From Ariolimax columbianus (lineage: Eukaryota > Mollusca > Gastropoda > Stylommatophora > Arionidae): a stretch of DNA of 64,000 nt. The stretch's first letter is position 1, and each line of letters begins with the position of its first letter. The notes beneath the pieces were generated by a model that worked only from the letters and a program-made list of their open reading frames with translations, was not told the DNA's origin and searched no databases. A program made the translations under genes and the position numbers. This document shows positions 20,155-30,739 of the stretch, one piece after another. The stretch lies in contig JAVGWX010000025.1 in the NCBI GenBank assembly GCA_036924085.1, positions 28,752,450 through 28,816,449 of the forward strand, given 5' to 3'.

Positions 20155-21368
20155 CAAAGAAATGACAGAACTTGAAGAAATGACAGAACTTGAAGAAATG
20201 ACAGAACTTGAAGAAATGACAGAACTTGAAGAAATGACAGAACTTGAAGAAATGACAGAACTTGAAGAAATGACAGAACTTGAAGAAATGACAGAACTTG
20301 AAGAAATGACAGAACTTGAAGAAATGACAGAACTTGAAGAAATGACAGAACTTGAAGAAATGACAGAACTTGAAGAAATCACAAGAAATGACAGAACTTG
20401 AAGAAATCACAAGAAATGACAGAACTTGAAGAAATCACAAGAAATGACAGAACTTGAAGAAATGACAGAACTTGAAGAAATGACAGAACTTGAAGAAATG
20501 AAAGAACTTGAAGAAATGACAGAACTTGAAGAAATGACAGAACTTGAAGAAATCACAAGAAATGACAGAACTTGAAGAAATCACAAGAAATGACAGAACT
20601 TGAAGAAATCACAAGAAATGACAGAACTTGAAGAAATCACAGAACTTGAAGAAATGACAGAACTTGAAGAAATGACAAGAAATGACAGAACTTGAAGAAA
20701 TCACAAGAAATGACAGAACTTGAAGAAATGACAGAACTTGAAGAAATGACAGAACTTGAAGAAATCACAAGAAATGACAGAACTTGAAGAAATGACAGAA
20801 CTTGAAGAAATGACAGAACTTGAAGAAATGACAGAACTTGAAGAAATCACAAGAAATGACAGAACTTGAAGAAATGACAGAACTTGAAGAAATGACAGAA
20901 CTTGAAGAAATGACAGAACTTGAAGAAATGACAGAACTTGAAGAAATCACAAGAAATGACAGAACTTGAAGAAATGACAAGAAATTACAGAACTTGAAGA
21001 AATGACAGAACTTGAAGAAATGACAAGAAATTACAGAACTTGAAGAAATGACAGAACTTGAAGAAATGACAGAACTTGAAGAAATGACAAGAAATGACAG
21101 AACTTGAAGAAATGACTGAACTTGAAGAAATCACAAGAAATGACAGAACTTGAAGAAATCACAAGAAATGACAGAACTTGAAGAAATGACAAGAAATTAC
21201 AGAACTTGAAGAAATGACAGAACTTGAAGAAATGACAAGAAATTACAGAACTTGAAGAAATGACAGAACTTGAAGAAATCACAAGAAATGACAGAACTTG
21301 AAGAAATGACAGAACTTGAAGAAATGACAGAACTTGAAGAAATGACAAGAAATGACAGAACTTGAGGA
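20155..21368. repeat. 18-bp minisatellite with 28-bp variant units
   Basis: Unit AGAACTTGAAGAAATGAC. Many units read GAAATCACAAGAAATGAC and add 10 bp. The first 12 or so units are pure 18-mers, so one forward frame repeats EEMTEL. Further in, the 28-bp variants break the frame. LINE remnants lie on both sides. Confidence 0.95.
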
Positions 21369-21439
21369 AATCAAATGAAAAATAACTCAAGAACTGGAGG
21401 AAATGAAAGAGAAGTTAGCATGCATTTGTTGAAGACCTG

Positions 21440-21830
21440 TGCTCCACATGCAGCTGAAATGTTTTGATGATTATAAAAACCACAGTTTTCCAACGGTGTT
21501 AAAGAAAAACTGCAGCATGGATTGAAAGCAACCAGAGCCGGGCAGATGCGTCACAACATAAGATGAGACAGATGAGACGGGATCAAGATCTCCCAAACAA
21601 ATGAATGTCCTTGTGGGACAGGAGTCCAGACATCTGAACATGTACTTCAAGAACGCCTGGCCCACGAAGAACTAAGATGCCAGACCTGGCCTGAGGGAAC
21701 AGACCTGAGGTAAAAGCTGTGGGGTCACCGCTCAGACCTGAAAAGGACTGTGGACTCCATCCTGGCGATAGGACTGAAGATTTTAGCATGATCAGAAAAC
21801 CCAAACGCGGAAGACGAATGAGGAGAAATG
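21440..21830 (+). mobile_element. RNase H LINE, C-terminal Cys/His region
   Basis: Reads LKATRAGQMRHNIR, then CPCGTGVQTSEHVLQERL and HEELRCQTWPEGTDLR, then LWGHRSDLKRTVDSILAIGL. This is the C-terminal zinc-binding region found after RNase H in these LINEs (compare CHCGAPKQTPE at 61650). The last expected Cys (LQxC) is replaced by Glu-Arg. RNase H itself is not present. Confidence 0.75.
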
Positions 21831-21934
21831 TTGCCCTGTATATCCGATATGTTTTTGTGGGCCGCGATGGTTGAAGGAGAAGCATCTTCATCAGCAGAAG
21901 GTTAAAACTCTTATTCGCCAGAAGATGATGTTAT

Positions 21935-22670
21935 ATTCTCCCATGACATCTAACAACAGAGGACAGATGAGATTAGATGACACAGATGGTGCACAAAAGA
22001 TGATGTCATCTCCCACGCCCAATGGCATCTGTCATCTCCATATGACATCTAACAGATAGATGAGATCAGATGACACAGTTGGTGCACAAAAGAGGGCATC
22101 TAAATATGACATCTAACAGACAGATGAGATTAGATGACGCAGATGGTGCACCAAAGATGGCATCTAAATATGACATCTAACAGAGAGGACAGATAAGATT
22201 AGATGACACAGATGGTGCACAAAAGATGGCATCTAAATATGACATCTAACAGACAGATGAGATTAGATGACGCAGATGGTGCACAAAAGAGGGCATCTAA
22301 ATATGACATCTAACAGAGAGGACAGATAAGATTAGATGACACAGATGGTGCACAAAAGATGGCATCTAAATATGACATCTAACAGACAGATGAGATTAGA
22401 TGACGCAGATGGTGCACCAAAGATGGCATCTAAATATGACATCTAACAGACAGATGAGATTAGATGGTGCACAAAAGATGCCATCTAAATATGACATCTA
22501 ACAGACAGATGAGATTAGATGACGCAGATGGTGCACAAAAGATGGCATCTAAATAGGACATCTAACAGACAGATGAGATTAGATGACGCAGATGGTGCAC
22601 AAAAGATGACATCTAACAGACAGATGAGATTAGATGATGCAGATGGTGCACAAAAGATGTCATCTCCCCA
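21935..22670. repeat. 64-bp minisatellite, imperfect
   Basis: About 11 units of AGATGGTGCACAAAAGATGG, CATCTAAATATGACATCTAA, CAGACAGATGAGATTAGATG, ACGC. Some units have GAGAGGACAGATAAG in place of CAGATGAG, or lack internal blocks. Alternation of these subtypes at 22140-22440 suggests duplication of multi-unit blocks. Confidence 0.92.
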
Positions 22671-22980
22671 TGACATAGACTAGAAGATGGTTGACTCCAT
22701 TGCTGTTATATCTGTAGTATACCGATGTCAACACATCTTTTCATGACATTATACATTGTTGTTGGTTCATTTATTTGTGATGGCATCTCTTGATGCTGTG
22801 TATTTTTATTTCCTTTTAATGGTGTGATACAATATTTTGTCAGCCAAAACTACAATTTTTATGCACTTTATAAATTTTATGCCATGACTTTGGTGTAGGG
22901 TGCCATCTGACGATGTTCTACAATGTCTGAGAAATGACTACCGTATTGGCCCGAATATAGTAGTCTCCGATATCGGGTTT
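22671..22980. other. No feature recognised
   Basis: AT-rich sequence between the array and a LINE end. No ORF or second copy was seen. Confidence 0.4.
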
Positions 22981-22984
22981 TTTT

Positions 22985-23265
22985 TAAAAACAAGGCTAGT
23001 TTTATTTTCATTTATGTCGCTGAGTGTCGGTGGGAGTTTAAGTTGTCTGTCCCGCGCCAAGTGTATTGTGTCGGTCAATGTGCGGCTGTGTCGATGAACA
23101 ATCATTCTAGTGTCGTCTATCCACCTGCCTCGTGGTCGTCCCCTTCCTCTGTAGCCAGAACAACGAGCGTTGTAAGCTGTCAGTGAAATTGATGAGGGTG
23201 CATCCTCATGAGATGAGTGGACCAACGTGTGCCTGGAAATGTATTCGGCACAAGACGTAGTGCAC
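22985..23265 (-). mobile_element. LINE C-terminal fragment (RGRPRGRW type)
   Basis: The reverse strand reads GYRGRGRPRGRWIDDTRMIV, then DTIHLARDRQLKLPPTLSD, the RGRPxxRW block and following helix common at the C terminus of many LINE polyproteins. The 3' UTR is not defined. Confidence 0.7.
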
Positions 23266-23475
23266 AAGGTGGCTTGACATAATCTTGAATATCACAAGGT
23301 GGCTTTGCGTAATCTTGAATATCACAAGGTGGCTTGAGATAATCTTGAATATCACAAGTTGGCCTGGCCTAAACTTGAATATATTTATAGACATCAGATT
23401 GGCCTAAACTTGAATATATTTATAGACATCAGATTGGCCTAATCTTGAATATATTTATAGACATCAGATTGGCCT
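23255..23475. repeat. Two short arrays: 30 bp and about 35 bp
   Basis: Four units of GTGGCTTGACATAATCTTGA plus ATATCACAAG, followed by three units of GATTGGCCTAAACTTGAATA plus TATTTATAGACATCA. The second unit looks derived from the first. Confidence 0.85.
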
Positions 23476-23499
23476 AAGAATATCGGCATGTCCATATAT

Positions 23500-23555
23500 T
23501 TAACTTAACTTCTTTATACTGGTTTAGAAGACTCTACAGTCTGTATACAGCCAGT
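23500..23555 (-). mobile_element. CR1-like LINE 3' terminus
   Basis: TTAACTTAACTTCTTTATAC, TGGTTTAGAAGACTCTACAG and TCTGTATACAGCCAGT are the reverse of the 3' end seen at 37570-37625 and 52100-52165. Confidence 0.8.
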
Positions 23556-23692
23556 ATCTTGGAGGGTGGTTAACCGATGTGCGAGTCCGTCTTAATAGAC
23601 TCAAACACTAGAACAAAGTAGACCCGCAGCCTGTTAGGTGCCATCTATGCTGCTCTTAACAAATCACCTTAACCATGGCTGGTGTTATGCCA
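23556..23692. repeat. Dispersed repeat D, second copy
   Basis: GGAGGGTGGTTAACCGATGT, GAACAAAGTAGACCCGCAGC and GCTGCTCTTAACAAATCA correspond to 6592-6705. Confidence 0.75.
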
Positions 23693-23704
23693 TGTCACAC
23701 AGTT

Positions 23705-24420
23705 GTTGTTGTTGCGAATGCCCACAATGAGTAGGTTACTCTTTAGTGCGCCTTGAAAAGGACATTAAGTGGCGAGTTGCAGTAGCTTTCCCTTACACCC
23801 GATCGTGCTGATGAAGGTGGGCCGAGGTTCTCCAGGCGGTTATGCTATGCTTGGCTTCATCTGCGTGTCACTCACTACTAGGGGGATCATGTCGATCTCT
23901 CACTTTGTCAGCCAGGCTGCCACGAAAACAGCCCGTTTCCAGGAAGCCGAGATGAGGGTCTTGACCAGTATGTTTTGCCTGACCCTACCTAACATGTCTG
24001 ACCAGTATGTTTTGCCTGACCCCACCAAACATGTCTGACCAGTATATTTTGCCTGACCCTACCTAACATGTCTGACCAGTATGTTTTGCCTGACCCTACC
24101 TAACATGTCTGACCAGTATATTTTGCCTGACCCTACCTAACATGTCTGACCAGTATGTTTTGCCTGACCCTACCTAACATGTCTGACCCTGATTAACATG
24201 TCTGACCAGTATATTTTGCCTGACCCTACCTAACATGTCTGACCAGTATGTTTTGCCTGACCCTACCTAACATGTCTGAGCAGTATGTTTTGCCTGACCC
24301 TACCTAACATGTCTGACCAGTATGTTTTGCCTGACCCTACCTAACATGTCTGACCAGTATGTTTTGCCTGACCAGATGTTAGTCTTCCTTTTCGTGTCAC
24401 ACAGTTAGTCGCCTCTTACG
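23705..24420 (-). repeat. Family B copy carrying a 37-bp array
   Basis: The unique part is CACAATGAGTAGGTTACTCT, GAAAAGGACATTAAGTGGCG, TCCAGGCGGTTATGCTATGC, TCATCTGCGTGTCACTCACT and CCCGTTTCCAGGAAGCCGAG. The array follows at 23965-24372, with units CATGTCTGACCAGTATGTTT plus TGCCTGACCCTACCTAA. After the array come CCAGATGTTAGTCTTCC and CGCCTCTTACGACATGC. Confidence 0.85.
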
Positions 24421-24529
24421 ACATGCTCTCTGTGAGGCAGTAGTGCTATTGTCATATACAAAGACCCCCACGGACCACTCAAGTTGTCAGGAAATGGTAC
24501 AGGTGGTGGGCCATATGTGCTTCCTCTGT

Positions 24530-24660
24530 CTTCTTCTTTCTTCTTCTTAAGTGACATTTAGGACAAACACGGTTGGAGGTTTTCTTACATTGTGTCATAG
24601 TTTACAGCGAGGCTGCGATATCTACACCTTTGGGCTTGATACATCAAACTTCAGCACTGC
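24530..24660 (-). mobile_element. Family A copy, diverged
   Basis: A CTTCTTCTTTCTTCTTC tail, then ACATTGTGTCATAGTTTACA, GCGAGGCTGCGATATCTACA and CACTTCAG-type end. Reverse orientation. Confidence 0.65.
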
Positions 24661-24809
24661 ATTTTTTTTTAAATGGACTTGTCTTAGCTTCGAACCCAAT
24701 TCTCTCAGCAAGGCTGCACTGGTGAAATGTGTTTCCATGTTTGCCATTTGCAGGCGGAATAGGGTCTTGGACAGCTCCAATTCGTTGACTTTGCTACAAG
24801 TAGTCAGCT

Positions 24810-25345
24810 ACGAGTGGACCATGAAGGTGGGCCATGGCTTCATATGCGTGTCGCTCACTACTACAGGGATGGATCACGTCAGCCAGGCTGCCATAATAAC
24901 AGCCTATTTCTAGGGAGAACTACGAAGGGGGTGGGGGTCTTGGCCAGTATATTTTACCTGAGCCATGTCTGATCAGTATGATTTGGCTGACCCTGACTAA
25001 CATGTCTGATCAGTATATTTTGCCTGACCCTGACTAACATGTCTGATCAGTATATTTTGCCTGACCCTGACTAACATGTCTGATCAGTATATTTTGCCTG
25101 ACCCTGACTAACAAGTCTGATCAGTATATTTTGCCTGACCCTGACTAACATGTCTGACCAGTATATTTTGCCTGACCCTGACTAACATGTCTGATCAGTA
25201 TATTTTGCCTGACCCTGACTAACATGTCTGATCAGTATATTTTGCCTGACCCTGACTAACATGTCTGATCAGTATATTTTGCCTGACCCTGACTAACATG
25301 TCTGATCAGAATGTTTTGTCTGGCCAGACGTTAGTCCTCACCAAG
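24810..25345 (-). repeat. Second family B copy carrying a 37-bp array
   Basis: GAAGGTGGGCCATGGCTTCA, TATGCGTGTCGCTCACTACT and the GTCAGCCAGGCTGCCATAAT part mark family B. The array at 24945-25325 has about ten units of CATGTCTGATCAGTATATTT plus TGCCTGACCCTGACTAA. It ends in CTGGCCAGACGTTAGTCC, the same exit sequence as in the 23705 and 33495 copies. Confidence 0.85.
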
Positions 25346-25795
25346 AAAGGAAGACCAATATCTAAGGACTTGGGACTTGTCACATCTTTATTGATAACCT
25401 ATGCTCCGCAGGGACCTAGATATCATTAATATATATACACATATATTCTGGCCAATACAGTAAAAAGTATGTTATTTTTTCTTCATTGTAATTCAAATGT
25501 TTACTGAAATATAATAATATATAGATACAATTGGATTCTGCACAACATTGTACGCCCCCCCCCTTTCCCACGAGTTCTGTGTTGTCCAATTTGTGAAATA
25601 TATTTGAAGACAAAAATGGCATATTTTGTAACGATAACATTTGAATGTCTGGGCTTTTTTGTTTTTTGCATGATTTGGCCAAAAACAATATCAGCATTTA
25701 CCACCTGATATTAACGTCCTTCCAGGCCACAAGTGTCGTCTCATTGACACCGTTGTTGATTTTCTTGTTCTGTTAATTTGTCTTTGCTGTCGTTC
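25346..25795. other. No gene recognised
   Basis: AT-rich sequence with a C8 run at about 25555. No coding or repeat signal. Confidence 0.4.
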
Positions 25796-25799
25796 TCCC

Positions 25800-26335
25800 T
25801 CGTAGACTTGACCGTCTAGTCTCAAGTTTCGCTCGTCGCAGAACAGTTTCTTCCTCAAATCTGTTTAGCTCGTAAACTTGACAGTCTGTATATCAAGTTT
25901 TGCTCGTCGCAGTACAGTTTATCCCCCAAATAACCGCATCTGTTTCCCTTGTAAACTTGACCACGTTTCGCTCATCGCAGCACTGTTTCCCCCTCAAATA
26001 ACTACATTTTTTTCTCTCATAAACTTGACAGTCTAGTCTTTCTCTCATAAACTTGACAGTATAGTCTCAAGTTTCGCTCCTCTCAGCACAGTTTCTCCCT
26101 CAAATAACTACATTGTTTTCTCTCGTAAACTTGACAGTCCAGTCTTTCTCTCATAAACTTGACAGTATAATCTCAAGTTTTGCTCGTCGCAGTACTGTTT
26201 CTGCCTCAAATAACCTCATCTGTTCCCCTCATAAACTTGACAGTCTAGTCTCAAGTACCGCTCGTCGCAGTACAGTTTCTCCCTCAAATAACCTCATCTC
26301 TTTCACTCATAAACTTGCCAAGAAGTCTGCCCCTG
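25800..26335. repeat. Diverged tandem array, about 80 bp
   Basis: Seven or so imperfect units built from CATAAACTTGACAGTCTAGT, CTCAAGTTTCGCTCGTCGCA, GTACAGTTTCTCCCTCAAAT and AACCTCATCTGTTTC, with truncated units in between. Older than the other arrays, judging by divergence. Confidence 0.85.
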
Positions 26336-26614
26336 ATTTCTCTCCTTCCAACACAAACCCATCTTAAACGTTCAATCTTGACAAAAGTCTACACTAGAAC
26401 GGCCCAAACTAAGAACCCACAATTCTATACAAATAGTTGACTTTGTCAAATTAGCAGGACTGTAGTGGAAAGTTTATAAATCCTTAGATTTTGTTTAACT
26501 TTGAAAACTGTTGAGGATGTACACAAATGTTGCTCATGGTAGTACTAACTGTTTGTACACACTAGGTTTATGTACATAAAAACGTCAGAATTTGTATCAT
26601 TGAGAATGGATTAA
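26336..26614. other. No feature recognised
   Basis: AT-rich and without open frames. Confidence 0.4.
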
Positions 26615-26760
26615 TATCTTCTTCTGCGTTCACAGCGAGGCTGCGGCATCTGCTCTTTTTTGGCCCGACACGCGTCTGATTTTTTGGGCGCCGGGTTTAC
26701 CTTCCCGCTGAGATCCATGTTTTCTTAGCCAGACTACACTAGAGCAGCATGTCTTCAGGG
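26615..26760 (-). mobile_element. Diverged family A-like copy
   Basis: CTTCTTCTGCGTTCACAGCG, then GAGGCTGCGGCATCTGCTC and GGCCCGACACGCGTCTGAT, parallel the family A order (tail, GCTTGACTGCGATATTTGCA, GGTCCGACACATCCG) with substantial change. Confidence 0.5.
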
Positions 26761-26817
26761 CCGCCACTTGGTGGGGAAATTTAACCCTGATGCAAGCAGC
26801 CAGCTATGTGATGCAGC

Positions 26818-28277
26818 TGCAGGTGGCTCATTCACTGTCCTGCTGGTTACTCATTCACTGTTCTGCTGGTCGCTCATTCACTGTCCTGCTGGCTGCTCAT
26901 TCACTGTCCTGTTGGCTGCTCATTCACTGTCCTGCAGTCAGCTCATTCTTCACTGTCCTGCTGGTTACTCATTCACTGTTCTGCTGGTTGCTCATTCACT
27001 GTCCTGCTGGTTACTCATTCACTGTTCTGCTGGTCGCTCATTCACTGTCCTGCTGGCTGCTCATTCACTGTCCTGTTGGCTGCTCATTCACTGTCCTGCT
27101 GGCTGCTCATTCACTGTCCTGCTGGCTGCAGTCAGCTCATTCACTGTCCTGCTGGCTACTCATTCACTGTCCTGCTGGCTGCTCATTCACTGTCCTGCAG
27201 TCAGCTCATTCACTGTCCTGCAGTCAGCTCATTCACTGTCCTGCTGGCTGCAGTCAGCTCATTCACTGTCCTGCTGGCTGCAGTCAGCTCATTCACTGTC
27301 CTGCAGTCAGCTCATTCACTGTCCTGCTGTCAGCTCATTCACTGTTCTGCTGGCTGCTCATTCACTGTCCTGCAGTCAGCTCATTCACTGTCCTGCTGGC
27401 TACTCATTCACTGTCCTGCTAGCTGCTCATTCACTGTACTGCAGTCAGCTCATTCACTGTCCTGCAGTCAGCTCATTCACTGTCCTGCTGGCTACTCATT
27501 CACTGTCCTGCTGGCTGCTCATTCACTGTCCTGCAGTCAGTTCATTCACTGTCCTGCAGTCAGCTCATTCACTGTCGTGCTGGCTGCTCATTCACTGTCC
27601 TGCTGGCTGCTCATTCACTGTCCTGTAGTCAGCTCATTCACTGTCCTGCTGGCTGCTCATTTACTGTCCTGCTGGCTGCTCATTCACTGTCGTGCTGGCT
27701 GCTCATTCACTGTCCTGCTGTCAGCTCATACACTGTCCTGCTGGCTACTCATTCACTGTCCTGCTGGCTGCTCATTCACTGTCCTGCAGTCAGTTCATTC
27801 ACTGTCCTGCAGTCAGCTCATTCACTGTCGTGCTGGCTGCTCATTCACTGTCCTGCTGGCTGCTCATTCACTGTCCTGTAGTCAGCTCATTCACTGTCCT
27901 GCTGGCTGCTCATTTACTGTCCTGCTGGCTGCTCATTCACTGTCGTGCTGGCTGCTCATTCACTGTCCTGCTGTCAGCTCATACACTGTCCTGCTGGCTG
28001 CTCATTCACTGTCCTGCTGGCTGCTCATTCACTGTCGTGCTGGCTGCTCATTCACTGTCATGCTGTCAGCTCATACACTGTCCTGCTGGCTGCTCATTCA
28101 CTGTCCTGCTGTCAGCTCATACACTGTCCTGCTGGCTGCTCATTCACTGTCCTGCTGGCTGCTCATTCACTGTCGTGCTGGCTGCTCATTCACTGTCCTG
28201 CTGTCAGCTCATACACTGTCCTGCTGGCTGCTCATTCACTGTCCTGCAGTCAGCTCATACACTGTCCTGCTGGCGTT
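26818..28277. repeat. 23-bp minisatellite with two unit types
   Basis: About 63 units of GCTGGCTGCTCATTCACTGT plus CCT, mixed with GCAGTCAGCTCATTCACTGT plus CCT. Because 23 is not a multiple of three, all three forward frames cycle and none contains a stop, giving overlapping frames of up to 418 codons. These are not genes. A block of 11 units (253 bp) is duplicated: GCAGTCAGTTC at 27534 and again at 27787 with the same downstream unit order. Confidence 0.95.
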
Positions 28278-28439
28278 AGTTCGTTCCCATCTCTGGTTTT
28301 TGCAGCCTGACAATTTTCAGCCCAATGAATAAAAGTCACTTTCTCTGGCAGTCACCACAAAGTGTGCACAGTCTATAATCTCAGCCCACCTGATACGAAG
28401 AATATACTCCTTACTATGCCCTCTGGACTAGGAGATCCG
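28278..28439. other. No feature recognised
   Basis: Short unique sequence. Confidence 0.4.
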
Positions 28440-28645
28440 TGCCGCTAAACTTCTTTATACTGTTCTAGAAGGCTCTGCAATACAGCCAGTTTCATCTATT
28501 TTTGAATGTATTAACTTAACCCTGCCCCACTATTTCCCGTGGCAATGCATTCCAAGCATTGACCACTCTCTAAGAAAATATTTCCTAAAATATCTAATCT
28601 CCTTTATTACTTGACCATTATTGCCTCTCCTTTTTCACGGAGCGG
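28440..28645 (-). mobile_element. CR1-like LINE 3' end
   Basis: Reverse orientation: CTTCTTTATACTGTTCTAGA, AATGTATTAACTTAACCCTG, CGTGGCAATGCATTCCAAGC and AAGAAAATATTTCCTAAAAT. It codes for the LINE tail (NALPREI..), as at 53700-53860. Confidence 0.8.
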
Positions 28646-28819
28646 TTGACCTCTGAAATGGGTTGTCGGACTACTGATCATGTCATGTGTTTGTTTATCA
28701 AGTCCTGAGCTTTTGTTGATGTCCATCGAGACCTTCACTGTGTTACCGTGTTGTGATTGAGATGGACATGTTTTCAGTATTCATATGGTGGACATATTTG
28801 TTGTGTGTTATGGGAAGAT

Positions 28820-29130
28820 CATTGTTGTTGGTACAGAGGTGGGGGAGGGGGGCGCTTGCCTCTCATGGTGGGGTGGGGGGGGGGGCTGCACTATAGGAGG
28901 GAGGTAAGTGACGCTTGTCTCTCATGGCGGGGGGAGGGGGGCTGGACTATAGGAGGGAGGTAAGTGGCACTTGTCTCTCATGGCGGGGGGGGGGGGTGCA
29001 CTATAGGAGGGAGGTAAGTGGCGCTTGTCTCATGGCGGGGGGCTGCACTATAGGAGGGAGGTAAGGTGGGCTAGCCTCTCTCATGGAGAGGGTGAGGCTG
29101 TGCACTATAGTAGTGAGGTAGATGAAACGG
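28820..29130. repeat. G-rich imperfect repeats, precursor-like to the 45-bp array
   Basis: Units with GGGAGGTAAGTGGCGCTTGT, CTCTCATGGCGGGG, a G run and GCACTATAGGA, about 55-68 bp. They share GGGAGGTAAG, CTTGTCTCTC and GCACTATA with the 45-bp units that follow and so look like an earlier form of them. Confidence 0.8.
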
Positions 29131-29169
29131 GCAGGAAGGTGAGGAGAGGTTGCTTCCTATGGGGATGGA

Positions 29170-30072
29170 GCACTGGCCTCTCATAGAGGAGCACTATAGC
29201 TGGGAGGTAAGGAGTACTTGTCTCTCGTTTGGTGGGCACTATATCTGGGAGGTAAGGAGTACTTGTCTCTCGTTAGGTGGGCACTATATCTGGGAGGTAA
29301 GGAGTACTTGTCTCTCGTTAGGTGGGCACTATATCTGGGAGGTAAGGAGTACTTGTCTCTCGTTAGGTGGGCACTATATCTGGGAGGTAAGGAGTACTTG
29401 TCTCTCGTTAGGTGGGCACTATATCTGGGAGGTAAGGAGTACTTGTCTCTCGTTAGGTGGGCACTATATCTGGGAGGTAAGGAGTACTTGTCTCTCGTTA
29501 GGTGGGCACTATATCTGGGAGGTAAGGAGTACTTGTCTCTCGTTAGGTGGGCACTATATCTGGGAGGTAAGGAGTACTTGTCTCTCGTTAGGTGGGCACT
29601 ATATCTGGGAGGTAAGGAGTACTTGTCTCTCGTTAGGTGGGCACTATAGCTGGGAGGTAAGGAGTACTTGTCTCTCGTTTGGTGGGCACTATAGCTGGGA
29701 GGTAAGGAGTACTTGTCTCTCGTTTGGTGGGCACTATATCTGGGAGGTAAGGAGTACTTGTCTCTCGTTTGGTGGGCACTATATCTGGGAGGTAAGGAGT
29801 ACTTGTCTCTCGTTTGGTGGGCACTATATCTGGGAGGTAAGGAGTACTTGTCTCTCGTTAGGTGGGCACTATAGCTGGGAGGTAAGGAGTACTTGTCTCT
29901 CGTTTGGTGGGCACTATAGCTGGGAGGTAAGGAGTACTTGTCTCTCGTTAGGTGGGCACTATAGCTGGGAGGTAAGGACTGCTTGTCTCTCGTTAAGTGG
30001 GCACTATAGCTGGGAGGTAAGGACTGCTTGCCTCTCGTTAAGTGGGCACTATAGCTGGGAGGCAAGGAAAGC
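29170..30072. repeat. 45-bp minisatellite
   Basis: About 20 units of GGGAGGTAAGGAGTACTTGT, CTCTCGTTAGGTGGGCACTA, TATCT. Variants CGTTTGG and CTATAGC are clustered in the second half. A 15-codon period leaves frames open on both strands (435 and 294 codons), which is a by-product. Confidence 0.95.
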
Positions 30073-30289
30073 TTGTCTCTTGAAAATCAAAACTAAATCT
30101 CAAAACCTTAGGCATTCGGAACCCGTAAGTTTCAAGCGAGCAATAGTCTCATTTAGAGGTGAGATCATGCGCAGATTTCTATTGAAGATGGACGATGAAA
30201 CTCGAGGTCCCGTGAACTTGCACGTAGATCCCTTTTCAGTTGAAAACAATTTTCCTTCCAACCTCCTTTCCCCACCCCCCACCCAGTTT

Positions 30290-30480
30290 CATCTTCGTTC
30301 GTTCTCAAACTCCCGCTACCAAGCCCTGAAAAGGGCTTTGCAAAGTAGCAGGATGTTGTCCAGAGAACGGAATGTTTTGTGTCGTAGTTTACAGCTTGAC
30401 TGCGATATTTGCACCTTTCAGTCCGACTTCAACAGGCATTATTGGGTACCGGGTTAGCATTCCTTCTTCGACCCCATCTC
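30290..30480 (-). mobile_element. Family A copy (RNase H LINE 3' end)
   Basis: TTCGTTCGTTCTCAAACTCC, CGCTACCAAGCCCTGAAAAG, GAATGTTTTGTGTCGTAGTT, TACAGCTTGACTGCGATATT and GGTACCGGGTTAGCATTCC, in reverse orientation. Confidence 0.88.
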
Positions 30481-30739
30481 CTTAGCACCTCCCCCTCTGT
30501 CCCTGCCCCACCCTCTCCCTCTCTGACCCTGCTCCACCCTCCCCCTCTCTGTCCCTGCCCCCTTCATATCTACACCCACCCTCTGCTTTGCCCCTGCCCC
30601 CACTCTCCCTGCCTCCACTGTATCTGTTACTTCTGGCAAATATAACGACAGTTCTTGTTACTCAAATAGTTATATCACCTTTCATTATTTATACATTTTA
30701 AATATCAAATAAATATGTTTTTGTGCAATTTCCTTTCAG
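30481..30739. other. C-rich then AT-rich sequence, no gene
   Basis: CCCTGCCCC/CTCTCCCTCTCTG repeats at 30480-30620, then AT-rich sequence. No feature recognised. Confidence 0.45.

Noticed and set aside
20114..20401. Coiled-coil-like frame with EEMTEL repeats
   Set aside because: Direct product of the 18-bp array. Frames are broken as soon as 28-bp variants occur, and the start lies in LINE debris.
26768..28332. Three overlapping forward frames up to 418 codons (SFTVLLAAHSLSCWL type)
   Set aside because: They are one 23-bp repeat read in three frames. A 23-bp unit without stops opens all frames.
29150..30457. 435-codon forward frame and 294-codon reverse frame
   Set aside because: A 45-bp tandem unit keeps both strands open, and the forward frame runs on into a family A repeat. 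No protein features.
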